Positions 54,356 to 64,000 of a stretch of 64,000 nucleotides of DNA are shown here, one piece after another. The notes below the pieces were generated by a model. The model did no database searches, had not been told where the DNA came from, and saw only the letters and a list, made by a program, of their open reading frames with translations. Each line of letters begins with the position of its first letter. The stretch's first letter is position 1. A program made the position numbers and the translations under genes. Source of the DNA: Mantamonas sphyraenae (Eukaryota; CRuMs; Mantamonadidae); NCBI GenBank assembly GCA_026936335.1, contig JAPMXV010000001.1, positions 1-64,000 of the forward strand. Reading direction: 5' to 3'.

Positions 54356-55013
54356 TCATTCACGGTTCCGCCTTTCCCTGCGCTCTTGCAATTCCTCCAG
54401 CAGTTGCTGTTGCTTGTCGCGAGGCAATTTGCTCCAGTGTCCGTAGTGTTCCATCAGCAGGCGTTGCTTGTCCACCAGGTCCGTCTCCTTGCCAATGAGG
54501 TAGTTGTATGCATCGCGCACCTGGCTGAATTGCTTCTTGCATGCGTCTGTGTCGCACACGTCCGGGTGGCTGCACGTGACGTGTCAGCGCCAGAGCCCAC
54601 GTGCGCTCCATCCGTGCTCCCCACGCCACTCACGAGACACCCTGTGCATCCCTCCCTCGTTCTCACATAGGCACTTACTACATCTTGGCCATGCGCTTGT
54701 AGGCTGACGAGATCGTCTTGCGCGACGCGCCGTGGGGAAGGCCCAACACGGCAAACAATCGCGTCTCCTCTTCCACCACGGGGTCAAAAGCGAGCTCGTT
54801 GTAGCGTACATACATTACACCCAGCACAAAGCATCCAATGAGCACCATGATGAAGCGCGTACACCATTTCTCTGCCGTTTCGGCGGCCTCCTTTTGCGCT
54901 TGCCGTTTCCTGACTTGCTCCATGGTCTTGCCTGCCTTGAGTTCCTCCATCTCTTGGCTATGGGTTCGCTCCAGCATTCGCGCCTCGCGCTGCCGCATGC
55001 TTTGTCGTCGCAT
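54356..55013 (-). CDS. Membrane-anchored J-domain protein
   Basis: Exons (minus strand) 55013-54679 and 54569-54356 (donor GTAAGT, acceptor GTGCAG), 182 residues. An N-terminal basic coiled region is followed by one membrane helix at about 68-90 (FIMVLIGCFVLGVMYV). The J domain follows at about 98-165 (FAVLGLPHGASRKTI, AYKRMAKMYHPDVC). The essential HPD is created next to the splice junction, whose split codon is tyrosine (TA/C). J domains stimulate Hsp70 ATPase. With a C-terminal J domain after one helix, this is likely an ER or mitochondrial membrane co-chaperone. It lacks a G/F region or zinc finger. It diverges from the Nudix gene across 60 bp. Confidence 0.85.
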
Positions 55014-55073
55014 GGCCGGAAAACACGCGACGGATTTTTCTGCGCCGTCGAGTGCATCCCAAAAAGCGTACGA
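55014..55073. promoter_or_regulatory. 60-bp bidirectional promoter gap (J-protein / Nudix)
   Basis: The shortest divergent gap in the window: start codons at 55013 (minus) and 55074 (plus). It includes a short T-rich tract on plus (GATTTTTC) and an A-rich tract (CCAAAAAG) near the Nudix start. Confidence 0.5.
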
Positions 55074-56153
55074 ATGTCCGGAAAGAAGATCCGCCGCAAC
55101 CGACGAAAGAGCACCAGTTCTCAGAGCGATGTTGAAGAGGTGGTGATGCGCCAGCGTGCGCTGTGCGTGGCGTTCAAGCCGCGCCGAAAGCTGCTGATGA
55201 AGATGGTCGCATGCGATTGGGAAAACCTGACGAGCCACAACCCGGCAGACGTCGAGGTGTGCCTGGTCGGTTCCCAAAAGCACGAGGGTCAGTGGGTGCT
55301 GCCGGCTGGCAAGATTGAGCGTGACGAGACGGACATCGACGCGGGCGAGCGGGAAACGGAAGAAGAAGCCGGCTTGCTGGGCATGGTGGTGGAGGAGCCC
55401 CTGGGCGTGGTTGTGGAGAAGGAAAAGGCTCGTCCCAGCGAAACGACCTGCTATGCATTCGACACAATGCAGGTGCTGGACGAGGACGAGTGGGACGAGT
55501 CGCACCGTGGTCGCATGTGGGTTTCGGTGGAAGATGCGCACGACCTTTTGGAGTGGAAGCCCTCCTGTGCCGTGGCCATGCAGCTGTTTGAGATGATTGT
55601 GGAGGAGCGCGGCTTGGTGCTGTCTGCCCACCCGCAGCTCATCACAACCCTCATCGCCGACGAGGACAACGAAGTGTTTGACGCCATCGACTGGGTCAAG
55701 CCCGTCGACGCAGACGATGAGGAGGAAGACGAGGAGGATGAGGAGGAGGACGAAGAGGACGACGAAGACGACGATGAAGAGACCGCCTACCTCATCGAGG
55801 CCCTGGAGGACGAGGAGGACGACGACTCGCAGGAGGAGCTGGACGACGACGAGCGGGATGACGACGAAGTGGAGTATGACGACGACGGCGAAGAGGACTT
55901 TGAAGGTGATGGTGACGAGGAAGAGGTGTTTGACGACGGCGATGTGTTTGAAGTCGACGAAGACGGAAACCTGTGGCACGTGCGCGAAATCGACCCGGAA
56001 GAAGTCAACCTCCAAGACCTGGGCGAGGGCTACATCATCGACGGCGACGACATCTACGTCATTGAGGATGACGACGAAGACGAGGAAGAAGACTCTGAGG
56101 ATTCGGACGACGAGGAGATCGATTCTTCGGACGTGGAGAGCATTGACGAGTAG
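55074..56153 (+). CDS. Nudix hydrolase (DIPP-like) with long acidic tail
   Basis: Intronless, 359 residues. The N-terminus is lysine/arginine-rich (MSGKKIRRNRRKS), possibly a nuclear or nucleolar signal. The Nudix domain covers about residues 22-180. Its box is complete, G-x5-E-x7-RETEEEAGL, beginning GKIERDE and ending RETEEEAGLLG. QWVLPAGK precedes it, as in diphosphoinositol-polyphosphate phosphohydrolases. These cleave diphosphates of inositol pyrophosphates or Ap5A/Ap6A, but the substrate is an inference. About 160 residues of Asp/Glu-rich low complexity follow, about three times longer than the tails of known small DIPPs. It ends in a TAG stop. Confidence 0.85.
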   Translation: MSGKKIRRNRRKSTSSQSDVEEVVMRQRALCVAFKPRRKLLMKMVACDWENLTSHNPADVEVCLVGSQKHEGQWVLPAGKIERDETDIDAGERETEEEAGLLGMVVEEPLGVVVEKEKARPSETTCYAFDTMQVLDEDEWDESHRGRMWVSVEDAHDLLEWKPSCAVAMQLFEMIVEERGLVLSAHPQLITTLIADEDNEVFDAIDWVKPVDADDEEEDEEDEEEDEEDDEDDDEETAYLIEALEDEEDDDSQEELDDDERDDDEVEYDDDGEEDFEGDGDEEEVFDDGDVFEVDEDGNLWHVREIDPEEVNLQDLGEGYIIDGDDIYVIEDDDEDEEEDSEDSDDEEIDSSDVESIDE

Positions 56154-56210
56154 AGAAGGAAAAAAACGTCCTGCAATTGCCCCCGAGGGGTCCCTGTCTT
56201 TCTTCACGCA

Positions 56211-58410
56211 TCACCTGATCACCACCGAGGATGAGTCGAGTACAGAGGTGTCTTGCGAGCCGGTGGACGCGGTGCTGTTGTAGCCAAGAAACCAGAAGCG
56301 AAGGGTTTCGTCGCCGGCGCCGCTGACAATGGTCGACCCGTTCGGACTCATAGCCAGGTAGAGAACGCGCATGGTGTGACCTGTGAGAGTGCCCACGGGC
56401 TGCATGGACGGGTAGCGCCAGACGATGATTTGGTTCTGAGAGTACCCGTGTGTGGAAATGAGCTCCAGGCAAGTCTTGGCCCACATGAGGTTGCACACCT
56501 GCGAACCCGTGTCAATGCTGTTCAAGCACTTGCCACTGTCTAGGGTCTTCCAAATTTTGATGTTCCTGTCCGCGGTGCCGCCGCCACTGGCCAGGACGCC
56601 GCGCTGGTGGGGCGACCACGCAATGGCCTTGACGGCGGCCGTGTGTTCTTCAAACCGCAGCACAGGACTGCTCTGGCCCGAACTCCAAATGAGCAACTTG
56701 TTGTCGTTGCCTCCCGACGCCAGCTGCTGACCATCGGGTGACCATTTCAGGCCGCACACCTCCTGGCGATGGCCTTCGAACTTGCTCACGTACGACGCTC
56801 GCGAACGCATGTCCCGGTTGAGGATGGTGCGGTCGCGCGAACCGGAGGACAGCACAGGGCCGTTCCAAGCAAGAGCCCCTGCGCGGATCGTATGGCCAGG
56901 CAAGGAGCGCACCAGCGACAGCTGCTGTGCATCCCACAGCTGAACACGTCCGGTGCTTGTACCCACGGCGAGATGGCCTCCGCGCTGAGTCCAGGCCACA
57001 GACGCCACCGTTCCGTATGCGTCGTCGAGCGTGCACAACTTGGTCACCTTGCTTGTGCAAGCGCTCCACAGATAGATGCTGGAGCCCAGACCAACAGCGA
57101 GCACATTGCGAGAGCCCCAGTCCAGCAGATTGAGATAAAAGTCGTCCTGAAGCGAGGGCGCGTCCAGGACCTTGAACGGCGTCTTTGGAATCTTGCGTGG
57201 GGCCTTGCGTGGAGACTCGAGCAGTTTGTGTGTGCTTGCGCGCAGTGGAGACAGCGAATAGGCCTCCATGCGTCGCTGCACCTCTTGCTCTGCGTCTGTG
57301 AACATGCTGGTCCCATGTCGCGCGCTCGTGCGGAATTTGAACATGGACTTGCCGTGACCGCTCCTCTCGCTCGCACGCCCGTCCTCTGCGTCCATCTGCT
57401 CCGAGGAAGAGGATGATGTCGATGAGGAGGAGGAAGAGGAGGAGGAGGAGGAGGAGGACGTGTGGTCGTCTTCGCCCAGCAGCTCGCTCTTGAGCATCAT
57501 GGAATAAATATCACCATCATCGTTTGCTGTAGGCCAACGCAACGCGCAAGGCAAGGCCGATGCCCGGCGTCAGTGCTTGTGTGTGTGTGTGTGTGTGTGC
57601 GTGCGTGTCTTTGGTGGTGGTGGGGCAAGAAAAGGGCGTGTGCGTCTCACCTCGTTCGCTCCCGCTGCGCTCTTTGCGTTTGGACGGCGATGTAAACTTG
57701 AGCGAGTACGACTCGGCGTAGGAGGAGTCTCCGCGAGACGGGATGTATCTGTGGGCAGGGTAGAAACAGGGTAAAGTGGATCAGGGTCAGCGTAAGGGCT
57801 TGCAGGACAGGTTGAGAGCGCGCCAAACACACCGATCACTGTAGGCGTCCTTGCTGGATGACACATGGTGGCTTGAGGCGGCCTCAAACATGGAGCGCGT
57901 CTGTGTGTCACTGAAGGCGTCATCGGCATCACTTGAAGTGCTTTGTACGTCGCCTGGCTCGTCAAACTCGTCGTCGAGGGCAGCGTTGGCGCGCATCGTT
58001 TGGGCGAGCTCTTCAAGCTCCATTCCCGAGTCGGAGGCCCCTGCCGGACCACCCTCGTCATGCCTTGCATCGTCTTCGTCCATGAGCAGACGCTGGGCAA
58101 CTGGAGACGCTTTGCTGGATGCGTTCAGAGGGCGCCGCCGTTGCGTTCGCGACGCAGACGAGCGTGCCGAGTTGCCCGTCGACGACTGGCTCCCGGGGGA
58201 CACGAGGAGGCGGGAGACACGCACGGGACTGGCAGTACCAAAACCTGGCGACGCACTGACGGTCGAAGCTGCAGATGGGCTGTTCAGTGAGGCCGAAGCT
58301 CGGGACGCGGACGACGGCGTCGCAGGAGGCGTGCGGCTAGCAGGCGAGCCCCGTCGAGGCGAGGCTCGGCGTATGGGAGAACGCAGGCGTGATGCAAACG
58401 ACGAGTCCAT
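56211..58410 (-). CDS. FZR1: APC/C activator CDH1 (Fizzy-related)
   Basis: Exons (minus strand) 58410-57833, 57748-57651 and 57526-56211 (donors GTGTGT and GTGAGA, CAG acceptors), 663 residues. The S/P-rich N-terminus carries many SP/TP sites, fitting CDK control. The C-box DRYIPSR is assembled exactly across the first splice junction. Seven WD40 repeats span about 350-640 (PFKVLDAPSLQDDFYLNLL start, VLSSGSRDRTI, GLKWSPDGQQLASGGNDN). The protein ends in Ile-Arg, the IR tail that docks on APC3. CDH1 activates the anaphase-promoting complex in late mitosis and G1. The second intron contains a (GT)n run near 57576-57600 on the plus strand. Confidence 0.95.
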
Positions 58411-58484
58411 GTCTGCGATTCGGGAGGTGGGAGATGGTTTGGTGCAGGGGGCGACGGCTTCCCCATTGAAACCTTTTTTTTGCC
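58411..58484. promoter_or_regulatory. 74-bp divergent promoter gap (CDH1 / repeat protein)
   Basis: The starts lie at 58410 (minus) and 58485 (plus). A CCTTTTTTTTGCC tract sits immediately before the plus-strand ATG. Confidence 0.45.
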
Positions 58485-61400
58485 ATGAAACTCCACGTGG
58501 CTCTCCCTGCGTTTCTTCTCCTGCTGCTCGCCCTATGCGTGGCTAGCGAGAACAACGGACGCATGCGCACAGAAACAGACCTGCTGTGCATCGACTGCGC
58601 GCTCCATGAAGCCGCAGTGTACGTCGACTGGCAACCCGGCTCTGTCGGTACCGGTGCGTTTTTTTTCTGGCTGCAACCGACGGCGGAGGCCACGCGACAC
58701 ATCTGGCACCGACGCTCGACACTCACACTCGCACGCATGCCCACACCCTCGACCACAGGCTCAGTGCAACTGGCCATCCGCCACAACGACGAACTGGTGA
58801 CAACGACCATCCAGGCCACTCACCAGGGCGTGTCGCTCTTTGGAGGTAGGTGGCGGAAAAGGTGGCAGCGGGCGGAGGCCTTGAATTTCCGAGCATTCGC
58901 GAAAACAGCCTGGTTTCCGTCGTTCGACGGCCCGTTGTGTGTCGTGCACCAGTCTCCCACACCCTCAACACACAGCACACACTGACACCCATCACATGCA
59001 ACCTCTTTACACACAGCTGTGCACGCACAGGCATCGCAATGTCTGGAAATCAACACACACAATCTCACAGTGCGCGGGAACGAACTCGGTTCGCGCTTCC
59101 TGTCGGGCTCAGTGGTCCTCAACGCGGCACAAGGCGTGCGCGTACAGCCGGGAACCAAGCTGGACTCTACAGGGGGCACCCTCCTACTGGATGACAACCA
59201 TCTTAGTGGCGACAAGGTCGAAGGCGGGACAATCAACGCAATCACGCTCAACAACCTGCTGGTCACTTCTACACTGCAAACTGCAGCGGGTGCGGCCACC
59301 ATGTCCACCAACACCCTTTCCGGCGCAAACACACTCACTCTCAGCCCTACAGGCTCGGGTAAGGTCCGCTTGGCCGGAAAGAATCTGGACCTGACAGCTG
59401 GCTCGCTCAACCTCGACAACGACGAGCTCAGTGGCGACAAGGTGGAAGGAGGCACCATCAACGCAATCGCCATCAACACGCTGACTTCGGGTCAGGTGAC
59501 CGTGGACAACCTGCGCCTGGACGGAAACACTCTCTCCTCGCTCACAGGCAGCCTGACACTGCGCACAAACGACGGCAGCGCCGTCATTGTGCCTGCGGGC
59601 GAAACTCTGGACGTGAGCGCGGCCACCTTTACGCTGGCCGACAACCAGATTAGCGGAGACAAGATCAACGGAGGCACAGTCGACGAACTGCGCATCACAC
59701 GCCTCAACAGCTCCGAAACAGACATCGGCACTCTGCATCTGCAGGGTGACACCATCAGCACCGTAGGCGACAACCAAGACATCGTCCTGTCGCCCAAGTC
59801 GACCACAGCTCGTGTACGTGTGCAAGCATCGCACACCATGGCCTTCTCCGGCGCCACTCTGGACCTTACTGGCGGCACACTCGTGTTGGACAACGACGAG
59901 ATCAGCGGTGACAAGGTGGAGGGAGGCACGATCAACGCCATCACCATCAACACGCTGACATCTGGCCAGGTCAACGCAGACAACCTGCGCTTGGACGGCA
60001 ACACAGTGAGCTCGACCAATGCCAACGGACACATCGTGCTCACGCCCAACGGAGCGGGCAACGTCGTGGTCACAGTCGGTAAATCCCTGGACCTCACGGG
60101 CGCCACGCTCATCCTGGACAACGACGAGATCAGCGGCGACAAGGTGGAGGGAGGCACCATCAACGCCATCACCATCAACACGCTGACTTCTGGCCAAGTC
60201 AACGCTGACAACGTGCGCCTGGACAACAACGAGGTGAGCACCATCAGCGGCAACCAAGACTTGCGACTGAACGCAGACGGCACGGGCCAGGTGCGCGTGG
60301 TCAGCGGCAAAGTGCTCAACGCCTCGTCGACAACAGTGGACATGCGCTACAGCGTGGTGCTTCTGGACGACGACGAAATCAGCGGAGACAAGGTGGAGGG
60401 CGGCACCATCAACGCCATCACCATCAACACGCTGACCTCGGGCCAAGTCAACGCAGACAACCTGCGCCTGGATGGAAACACGCTCATGTCAACCGACACC
60501 AACGGCAACATCGTGCTCACGCCCAACGGAGGCGGACAGGTGGTTGTTACGCCTGGCAAGACGCTGGTGTTGACAGGTGCCACCGTGGTCTTGGACAACG
60601 ACGAGATCAGCGGCGACAAGGTGGAGGGCGGCACGATCAACGCAATCACCATCAACACGCTGACCTCGGGCCAGGTCAACGCAGACAACCTGCGCATGGA
60701 CGGCAACACCCTCTCGTCGACCAACGCCAACGGACACATCGTGCTCACGCCCAACGGCGCTGGAAAGGTCGTGATCACGGCTGGCAAGTCGCTGGACCTC
60801 ACGGGCGCCACGCTCATCTTGGACAATGACGAGATCAGCGGAGACAAGGTTGAGGGTGGCACCATCAACGCCATCGCCATCAACACCCTGACATCTGGCC
60901 AGGTCAACGCAGACAACCTGCGTTTGGACGGCAACACAGTGAGCTCCACCAACGCCAACGGACACATCGTCATCACCCCGAACGGCGCAGGAAAGGTGGT
61001 GATCACACCCGGAAAGACGCTGGATCTCACGGGTGCCACACTCATCCTCGACGACGATGAGATCAGCGGTGACAAGGTGGAGGGAGGCACCATCAACGCC
61101 ATCACCATCAACACGCTGACTTCTGGCCAGGTCAACGCAGACAACCTGCGCATGGACCTGAACACACTGTTCACCACAAACACAAACGGAAACATCATCA
61201 TGACTCCAAACGGCCAAGGCCGAGTGGTCGTGTCTGCACAAAAGTCCCTCGATGTGACTTCGGCCACCGTCATTGTCGACGACGACGAGATCAGCGGTGA
61301 CAAGGTGGAAGGCGGTACGATCAACGCCATCACCATCAACACGCTGACATCTGGCCAAGTGAACGCAGACAACCTGCGTCTGGACAACAACCGCATCTCG

Positions 61401-64000
61401 GTGACCAACCCCGATGGCGACCTGTACCTTACCAGCGGTCCCACACAGCTTGTATGCAACACAAACGAGTATTGCCAGAACGTCACCGTATGCCAGAACC
61501 AAACCAGGTGCAACTGGCAGCACGAGAGCTGCCCGACACTGACCACACAGTGCAGCACGGTGGCGTTGTGCAGCAACACAACTCTCGGGACGAACTGCAC
61601 ATGCTGCACAGGTGCCAACAGCACCAACTGCACTGCAATGGCAAACTGCACAGGGCCTGCATGCATGGCGTGCAACTGCAGCTCGTGGAACACCACGCAG
61701 ACGTGCAACACCACCCAAGAGTGTGTCAACACCACATCTTCCACAAGCACACCGGCCATGACGTGCAGCAACACGACCACATGCAGCAACACAACTCTCG
61801 GGACAAACTGCACATGCTGCACAGGTGCCAACAGCACCAACTGCACTGCAATGGCAAACTGCACAGGGCCTGCATGCATGGCGTGCAACTGCAGCTCGTG
61901 GAACACCGCACAAACGTGCAACACCACCTCCACGTGCGTCAACGTCTCTGCATGTGTTCTCAACGTCACCTCCTGCTCGAACTACACTGCGTGTGCAAAC
62001 ACTTCCATGTGTGCCAACGTCACGTCATGCTACCAGACAGCCACAAGCATCGTTTTCCAGCCAGGCAACACCTTGGACATGACCAACACGACACTCGCCT
62101 TGGACGACGATGAGATCAGCGGCGACAAGGTGGAAGGAGGCACCATCGACGCCATCACCATCAACACCTTGGCCTCTGGCCAGGTGAACGCAGACAACCT
62201 GCGATTGGATGGCAACACAGTGAGCTCCACGGATGCCAACGGACACATTGTGCTCACGCCCAACGGAGCGGGCAACGTCGTGGTCACAGCTGGCAAGACG
62301 CTGGACCTTACAGGAACGACCCTGGTGCTGGACAACGACGAGATCAGCGGAGACAAGGTGGAGGGCGGCACCATCAACGCCATCGCCGTCAACACCTTGA
62401 CGTCGGGCCTCATCGACGTCGACAATCTTCGAATCGACGGCAACAGCATCGTGGCCACGAATGCACAGGGAAACATCGTGTTCACTCCGGCTGGAAGCGG
62501 ACACGTCGAGGTGTCGCCCGGCAAAGCGCTCGTGGCGGCCAATATCACCGTCATCCTGGACGACGACGAGATCAGCGGTGACGCCATCCGTGGCGGCACC
62601 ATCAATGCCACTCTCATCAAGCACACCATTGCACATAAGATTTGGATTGACGACATGCTCATTGACGGCAATCGCATCCAGTCGCGCAACGACTCTGTGC
62701 AGCAGCTCGTCATCCGTCCCGAAGGCCAGGCCAACTTCAAGCTCACTCCAGGCGCGTATCTCGATGTACGCAACACCAAACTCGTCATCGATGACGATGA
62801 AATCAGCGGCGACAAAGTCGAGGGCGGCACGATTTTCAACATCACCATTCGCCGTCTCGCTTCCGCCCAGATGACCGTGGACAGCCTGCGCCTCGACGGA
62901 AACACACTGAGTGGCCTCAACGCACAAGGCCCTGGTGACGTCGTCTTTGTGCCCAAGGGAACTGGCAAGCTCGTGCTGGAGCCTGGTCACGAGCTGGATC
63001 TGCGCGGCACAACCCTGCTGCTTGACGACGACGAGATCAGTGGCGACAAGGTGGAGGGGGGCTCCATCGACCAAATTGCCATCGTCACCATGCTCAGTTC
63101 GCTGATCCATGTGGACAGGCTCAAGCTGGAGAACAACACCCTGAGCACCATGCAAACAAACGGGGACATTGTGCTCACCAGCGCCGGCACAGGCAAGGTC
63201 ACAGCCTCAAGCTACGTGCACGTGGACAACATTCACCTCGACGCAGATCGCATCACCACCCTGGGTGGCAACGTCGACCTCGTGTTTTCCCCCAACGGGC
63301 CGGGTGTGGTCAAGGTTGCGGCGGGCCGCTTCCTGGACTTGCGCAACGCCACCGTCACTCTTGACGACGACGAAATCAGCGGCGACAAGGTCGAGGGAGG
63401 CACCATCAACTCCATCACCATCAACACGCTCAACAACCTGTTTGCGTATGTGGACAACGTGACGCTGGACCAAAACACAGTGGGCACAAGCAACGGCACG
63501 GACCTTGTCATCGAGCCGGCGTCCACCACAGTGGACTTTCAGTCGGGCAAGCAGGTGAACTTTGTGGGCACCACGCTGCTGCTTGATGACGACGAAATCA
63601 GCGGCGACAAGGTGGAGTACGGCACCATCGAAGGCATCACGATCAACACCCTGAGCACAAACCAGATCAATTCGGTGAACATCAACACAAGCCATTTGGA
63701 AGCCATGACGATGTCCAACTCCAAGATGTACGCCACGCAGGTGAATGTGGACTCGCTTATCCTCACCAACGCCACGATCTCGGCCAAGGCAGACCGTGAC
63801 ATCCTGCTTACTCCCAGTGGCTCCGGCGCTGTGCGTGTGGCCGCAGGCGACACGTTGGTGCTCACGGGTGTCACCCTGATCCTGGACAACGACGAGATCA
63901 GCGGCGACAAGGTGGAAGGCGGCACCATCAACGCCATCACGATCAACACGCTGACGTCGGGCCAGGTCAACGCGGACAACCTCCGAATGGACGGCAACAC
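58485..64000 (+). CDS. Secreted giant repeat protein with phage-fibre-like repeats (3' end outside the window)
   Basis: Exons 58485-58653, 58759-58845 and 59017 to beyond 64000. The first intron (105 nt, donor GTGCGT, acceptor CCACAG) is a multiple of three and stop-free, so it could be retained. The second (donor GTAGGT, 171 nt) is needed to avoid the stop at 58983. The N-terminus MKLHVALPAFLLLLLALCVAS is a clear signal peptide. From 59190 the protein consists of about 76-residue units carrying DDDEISGDKVEGGTIN, then TINTLTSGQV, then an IVLTPNGAGKVVV strand pair and LDLTGATL. A cysteine- and N-glycosylation-rich insert interrupts them at about 61430-62040. No membrane anchor is seen in the window. 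An extracellular or surface fibre is inferred. No family is recognised. The minus strand has long shadow frames here. Confidence 0.85.
59190..64000 (+). repeat. 18 copies of an approximately 228-bp coding repeat
   Basis: Unit starts (first codon of the D[DN][DN][EHQ].SGD motif) lie at 59190, 59415, 59640, 59889, 60117, 60366, 60594, 60822, 61050, 61278, 62103, 62331, 62559, 62790, 63024, 63363, 63585 and 63885. The basic period is 228 bp. Deviations (249, 339, 300) are half-units or extra strands, and 825 bp spans the cysteine-rich insert. The middle units (59889-61278 and 62103-62331) are most alike, and the outer ones more diverged. All are in one frame. Confidence 0.95.
61430..62040 (+). 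repeat. Cys/Asn/Thr-rich insert with internal 213-bp duplication
   Basis: Roughly 200 residues between two fibre repeats, with cysteines about every four to eight residues and very many NxS/T sites (NCT, NST, NTT, NVT). A unit starting CSNTTLGTNCTCC at 61571 recurs at 61784, almost identical for about 130 bp (period 213 bp, 71 codons). It is in frame with the surrounding repeats. It probably forms a compact, disulfide-rich, heavily glycosylated module. Confidence 0.9.

Noticed and set aside
58485-58985. 166-residue secreted protein ending at 58985
   Set aside because: The donor GTAGGT at 58846 and the acceptor at 59016 join the signal-peptide exon in frame to the long repeat region. The stop lies in the intron.
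59184-64000. Long minus-strand open frames (up to 540 codons) opposite the fibre repeats
   Set aside because: They are antisense shadows of a GC-rich repetitive coding strand. The plus-strand frame has a signal peptide, splice sites and coherent repeats, and is open for 5 kb.
59190-64000. CRISPR array
   Set aside because: The regular repeats are coding, 228 bp long and degenerate at third positions, with no unique spacers of constant short length.

Overview
This is the left end of a linear chromosome of a unicellular eukaryote. It opens with CCCTAA telomere repeats read in the correct end orientation. Behind them lie 26 protein-coding genes with short GT-AG introns (about 80-330 nt) and the standard genetic code. 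Genes are packed on both strands, often with only 30-90 bp between coding regions. RAD51, CDH1/FZR1, TRAPPC4, NCBP3, CENATAC, IBTK, a giant HECT ligase and a PPP1R42-like protein (cilium/centrosome-associated in animals) point to a free-living, probably flagellated, GC-rich protist. I cannot place the lineage. I see no rRNA, tRNA, CRISPR or transposon.

Layout. 1-234 telomere. 503-10372: four plus-strand genes (a nuclear-looking repeat protein of unknown family, CENATAC, TRAPPC4, and a four-SH3 scaffold with WH2-like repeats). 10443-19841: a PPP1R42-like LRR protein, a protein kinase, and two related STAND NTPases with degenerate CHAT-like domains that diverge from a 66-bp promoter gap. 19870-20730: a coiled-coil, possibly mitoribosomal protein. 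About 20800-28755: a large palindrome whose arms each carry an aldo/keto reductase and RAD51, flanking one unknown membrane-protein gene. 28804-48686: a run of ubiquitin-ligase-related genes (giant HECT, F-box/LRR, ankyrin protein, IBTK). 48718-58410: NCBP3, a WH1-PH-SH3 protein, a membrane-anchored cytidine deaminase, GSTZ1, a membrane J-protein, a Nudix hydrolase and CDH1. 58485 to the window end: a secreted protein made of about 76-residue repeats resembling phage-fibre repeats. Its frame is still open at base 64000.

How the genes relate. Most are housekeeping genes and do not form a pathway. Two groups may be functional neighbourhoods. One is the kinase plus paired CHAT/STAND genes, which look like an immune or cell-death type switch. 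The other is the ubiquitin cluster, where two divergent neighbours both carry N-myristoylation signals. Exon structures below were built by hand from homology, splice consensus and reading-frame agreement. All joins keep the frame, but none is supported by transcripts.
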